From Clostridium sp. E02 (GTDB lineage Bacteria; Bacillota; Clostridia; Lachnospirales; Lachnospiraceae): a stretch of 64,000 bases of DNA. The stretch spans positions 62,001-126,000 of the forward strand of contig NZ_RJLQ01000015.1 in assembly GCF_003833015.1 (NCBI RefSeq). The letters are read 5' to 3'. Shown one piece after another: positions 63,409-64,000 of this stretch; positions within the stretch are counted from its first letter, which is position 1, and every line of letters starts with the position of its first letter. Below the pieces are notes generated by a model. It was not told where the DNA came from and searched no databases. It saw only the letters and a list, made by a program, of their open reading frames with translations. The position numbers and the translations under genes are program-made.

Positions 63409-64000
63409 ATGAGTATTTACGTGGTTCAGCTGGGAGACAATGTAGATGACATCGCTGCCTCCCAAAATATATCCGTGGAAGCTTTGACCTATGACAATCA
63501 AATCGCCCCTCCATACCGCCTGGCTGTTGGCCAGGCTCTTTATATCAGAGAAGAGTTATCTTCTGATGACAAAAAACCTCTCTATGTTTTTGGATACGCT
63601 TATCCATTTATTAATTCAGATAATTTAGATGAAACCCTTCCATTTCTAACTGATCTCTATGTTTTTTCTTATGGATTTACAGAACAGGGAGAATTGGTTC
63701 CGCCGCCCATATCAGATGAATGGATGATTGATCGGGCTTTGGAGGCCGGAGTGCGGCCAATACTGACCCTAACCCCACTGGGGCCTGACGGACGTTTTAA
63801 TAACAACCTGGTTTCCACTGTTGTACATGACCAGCAGGTTCAGCAGCGCCTGATCTTTAATCTGGGTCTGACGATGCAGCAAAAACGTTTTGGAGGACTG
63901 GATATTGACTTTGAATACATTATGGCTGGGGATCGTCTTGGTTATGCAAACTTTGTAAAACGTACCACACAGATTATGAATCAATTCGGATATCAGGTGA
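63409..64000 (+). CDS. LysM and glycoside hydrolase family 18 protein, 3' truncated by window edge
   Basis: The visible 197 codons start with a LysM domain (YVVQLGDNVDDIAASQNISV, then PYRLAVGQALYI). A TIM-barrel follows with the GH18 active-site motif GGLDIDFEYI (DxDxE), which carries the catalytic Glu. There is no signal peptide, as in spore-cortex enzymes such as SleL/YaaH. Cortex-fragment N-acetylglucosaminidase activity during germination is likely. RBS AAGGGTG is 5 bases upstream. The gene continues beyond the window. Confidence 0.88.
   Translation, partial: MSIYVVQLGDNVDDIAASQNISVEALTYDNQIAPPYRLAVGQALYIREELSSDDKKPLYVFGYAYPFINSDNLDETLPFLTDLYVFSYGFTEQGELVPPPISDEWMIDRALEAGVRPILTLTPLGPDGRFNNNLVSTVVHDQQVQQRLIFNLGLTMQQKRFGGLDIDFEYIMAGDRLGYANFVKRTTQIMNQFGYQV

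Overview
The window looks like a chromosomal segment of a low-to-moderate GC, Gram-positive anaerobe of the Clostridia, most like Lachnospiraceae. The evidence is strong AGGAGG-type ribosome binding sites, sigma-A promoters with 17-base spacers, choline-binding-like cell wall repeats, a LysM/GH18 protein, a PTS sugar permease, and a complete V-type ATPase and a complete F-type ATPase within 30 kb of each other. The genus cannot be named from the sequence alone.

Layout. 1-4.2 kb: the end of a GlcNAc-type PTS permease, a sigma factor with hydrophobic C-terminal segments and its secreted partner, a decayed MarR/permease junction behind an intact operator, and an alpha/beta hydrolase. 4.2-14.1 kb: a radical SAM-HAD fusion with a degenerate HAD site, a wall-binding protein, an MBL lipoprotein/DUF3006/exonuclease operon, then on the minus strand a D,D-carboxypeptidase, a KdpDE-like two-component system without kdpABC, a DUF1461 membrane protein and a TRIC-type channel. 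14.4-19.9 kb: a four-gene minus-strand operon (FMN-reductase-like protein with Cys knuckles, Old Yellow Enzyme-type Fe-S flavoprotein, DUF1097 membrane protein, PhlG/phloretin-hydrolase-like C-C hydrolase) facing a LysR regulator. This is the best candidate for an undescribed pathway, probably reductive and hydrolytic breakdown of plant polyphenols (phloretin/acylphloroglucinol type). 20-27.7 kb: citrate synthase, a purple acid phosphatase-like enzyme, YibE/F, an aminoglycoside phosphotransferase-like kinase, TetR and PutP.

27.8-36.3 kb is a nine-gene V/A-type ATPase operon (G/H-C-I-K-F-E-A-B-D). 36.5-38.6 kb holds a DUF4145/SH3 membrane protein and trmB. From tRNA-Lys(CUU) at 38.7 kb to about 48.2 kb the sequence is an accessory region. 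It contains REP-like hairpins next to a decayed copy of the tRNA 3' half, an ApeA-like HEPN protein (possible phage defence), hydrolases, several broken tyrosine recombinase copies each followed by the same hairpin, a truncated XRE regulator, a MarR gene with a perfect operator driving a YczE-cytidylate-kinase fusion, a P-loop kinase and two membrane proteins. 48.8-55.1 kb is a canonical F-type ATP synthase operon (atpBEFHAGDC). 55.2-64 kb carries a chemoreceptor, a lipoprotein with peptidoglycan-binding repeats and an NlpC/P60 domain, a MATE exporter, an OmpR-type two-component system, and the start of a LysM-GH18 protein cut by the window edge.

All functional statements rest on reading motifs by eye; no database search was possible. 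Start codons were chosen by ribosome-binding-site spacing where alternatives existed.
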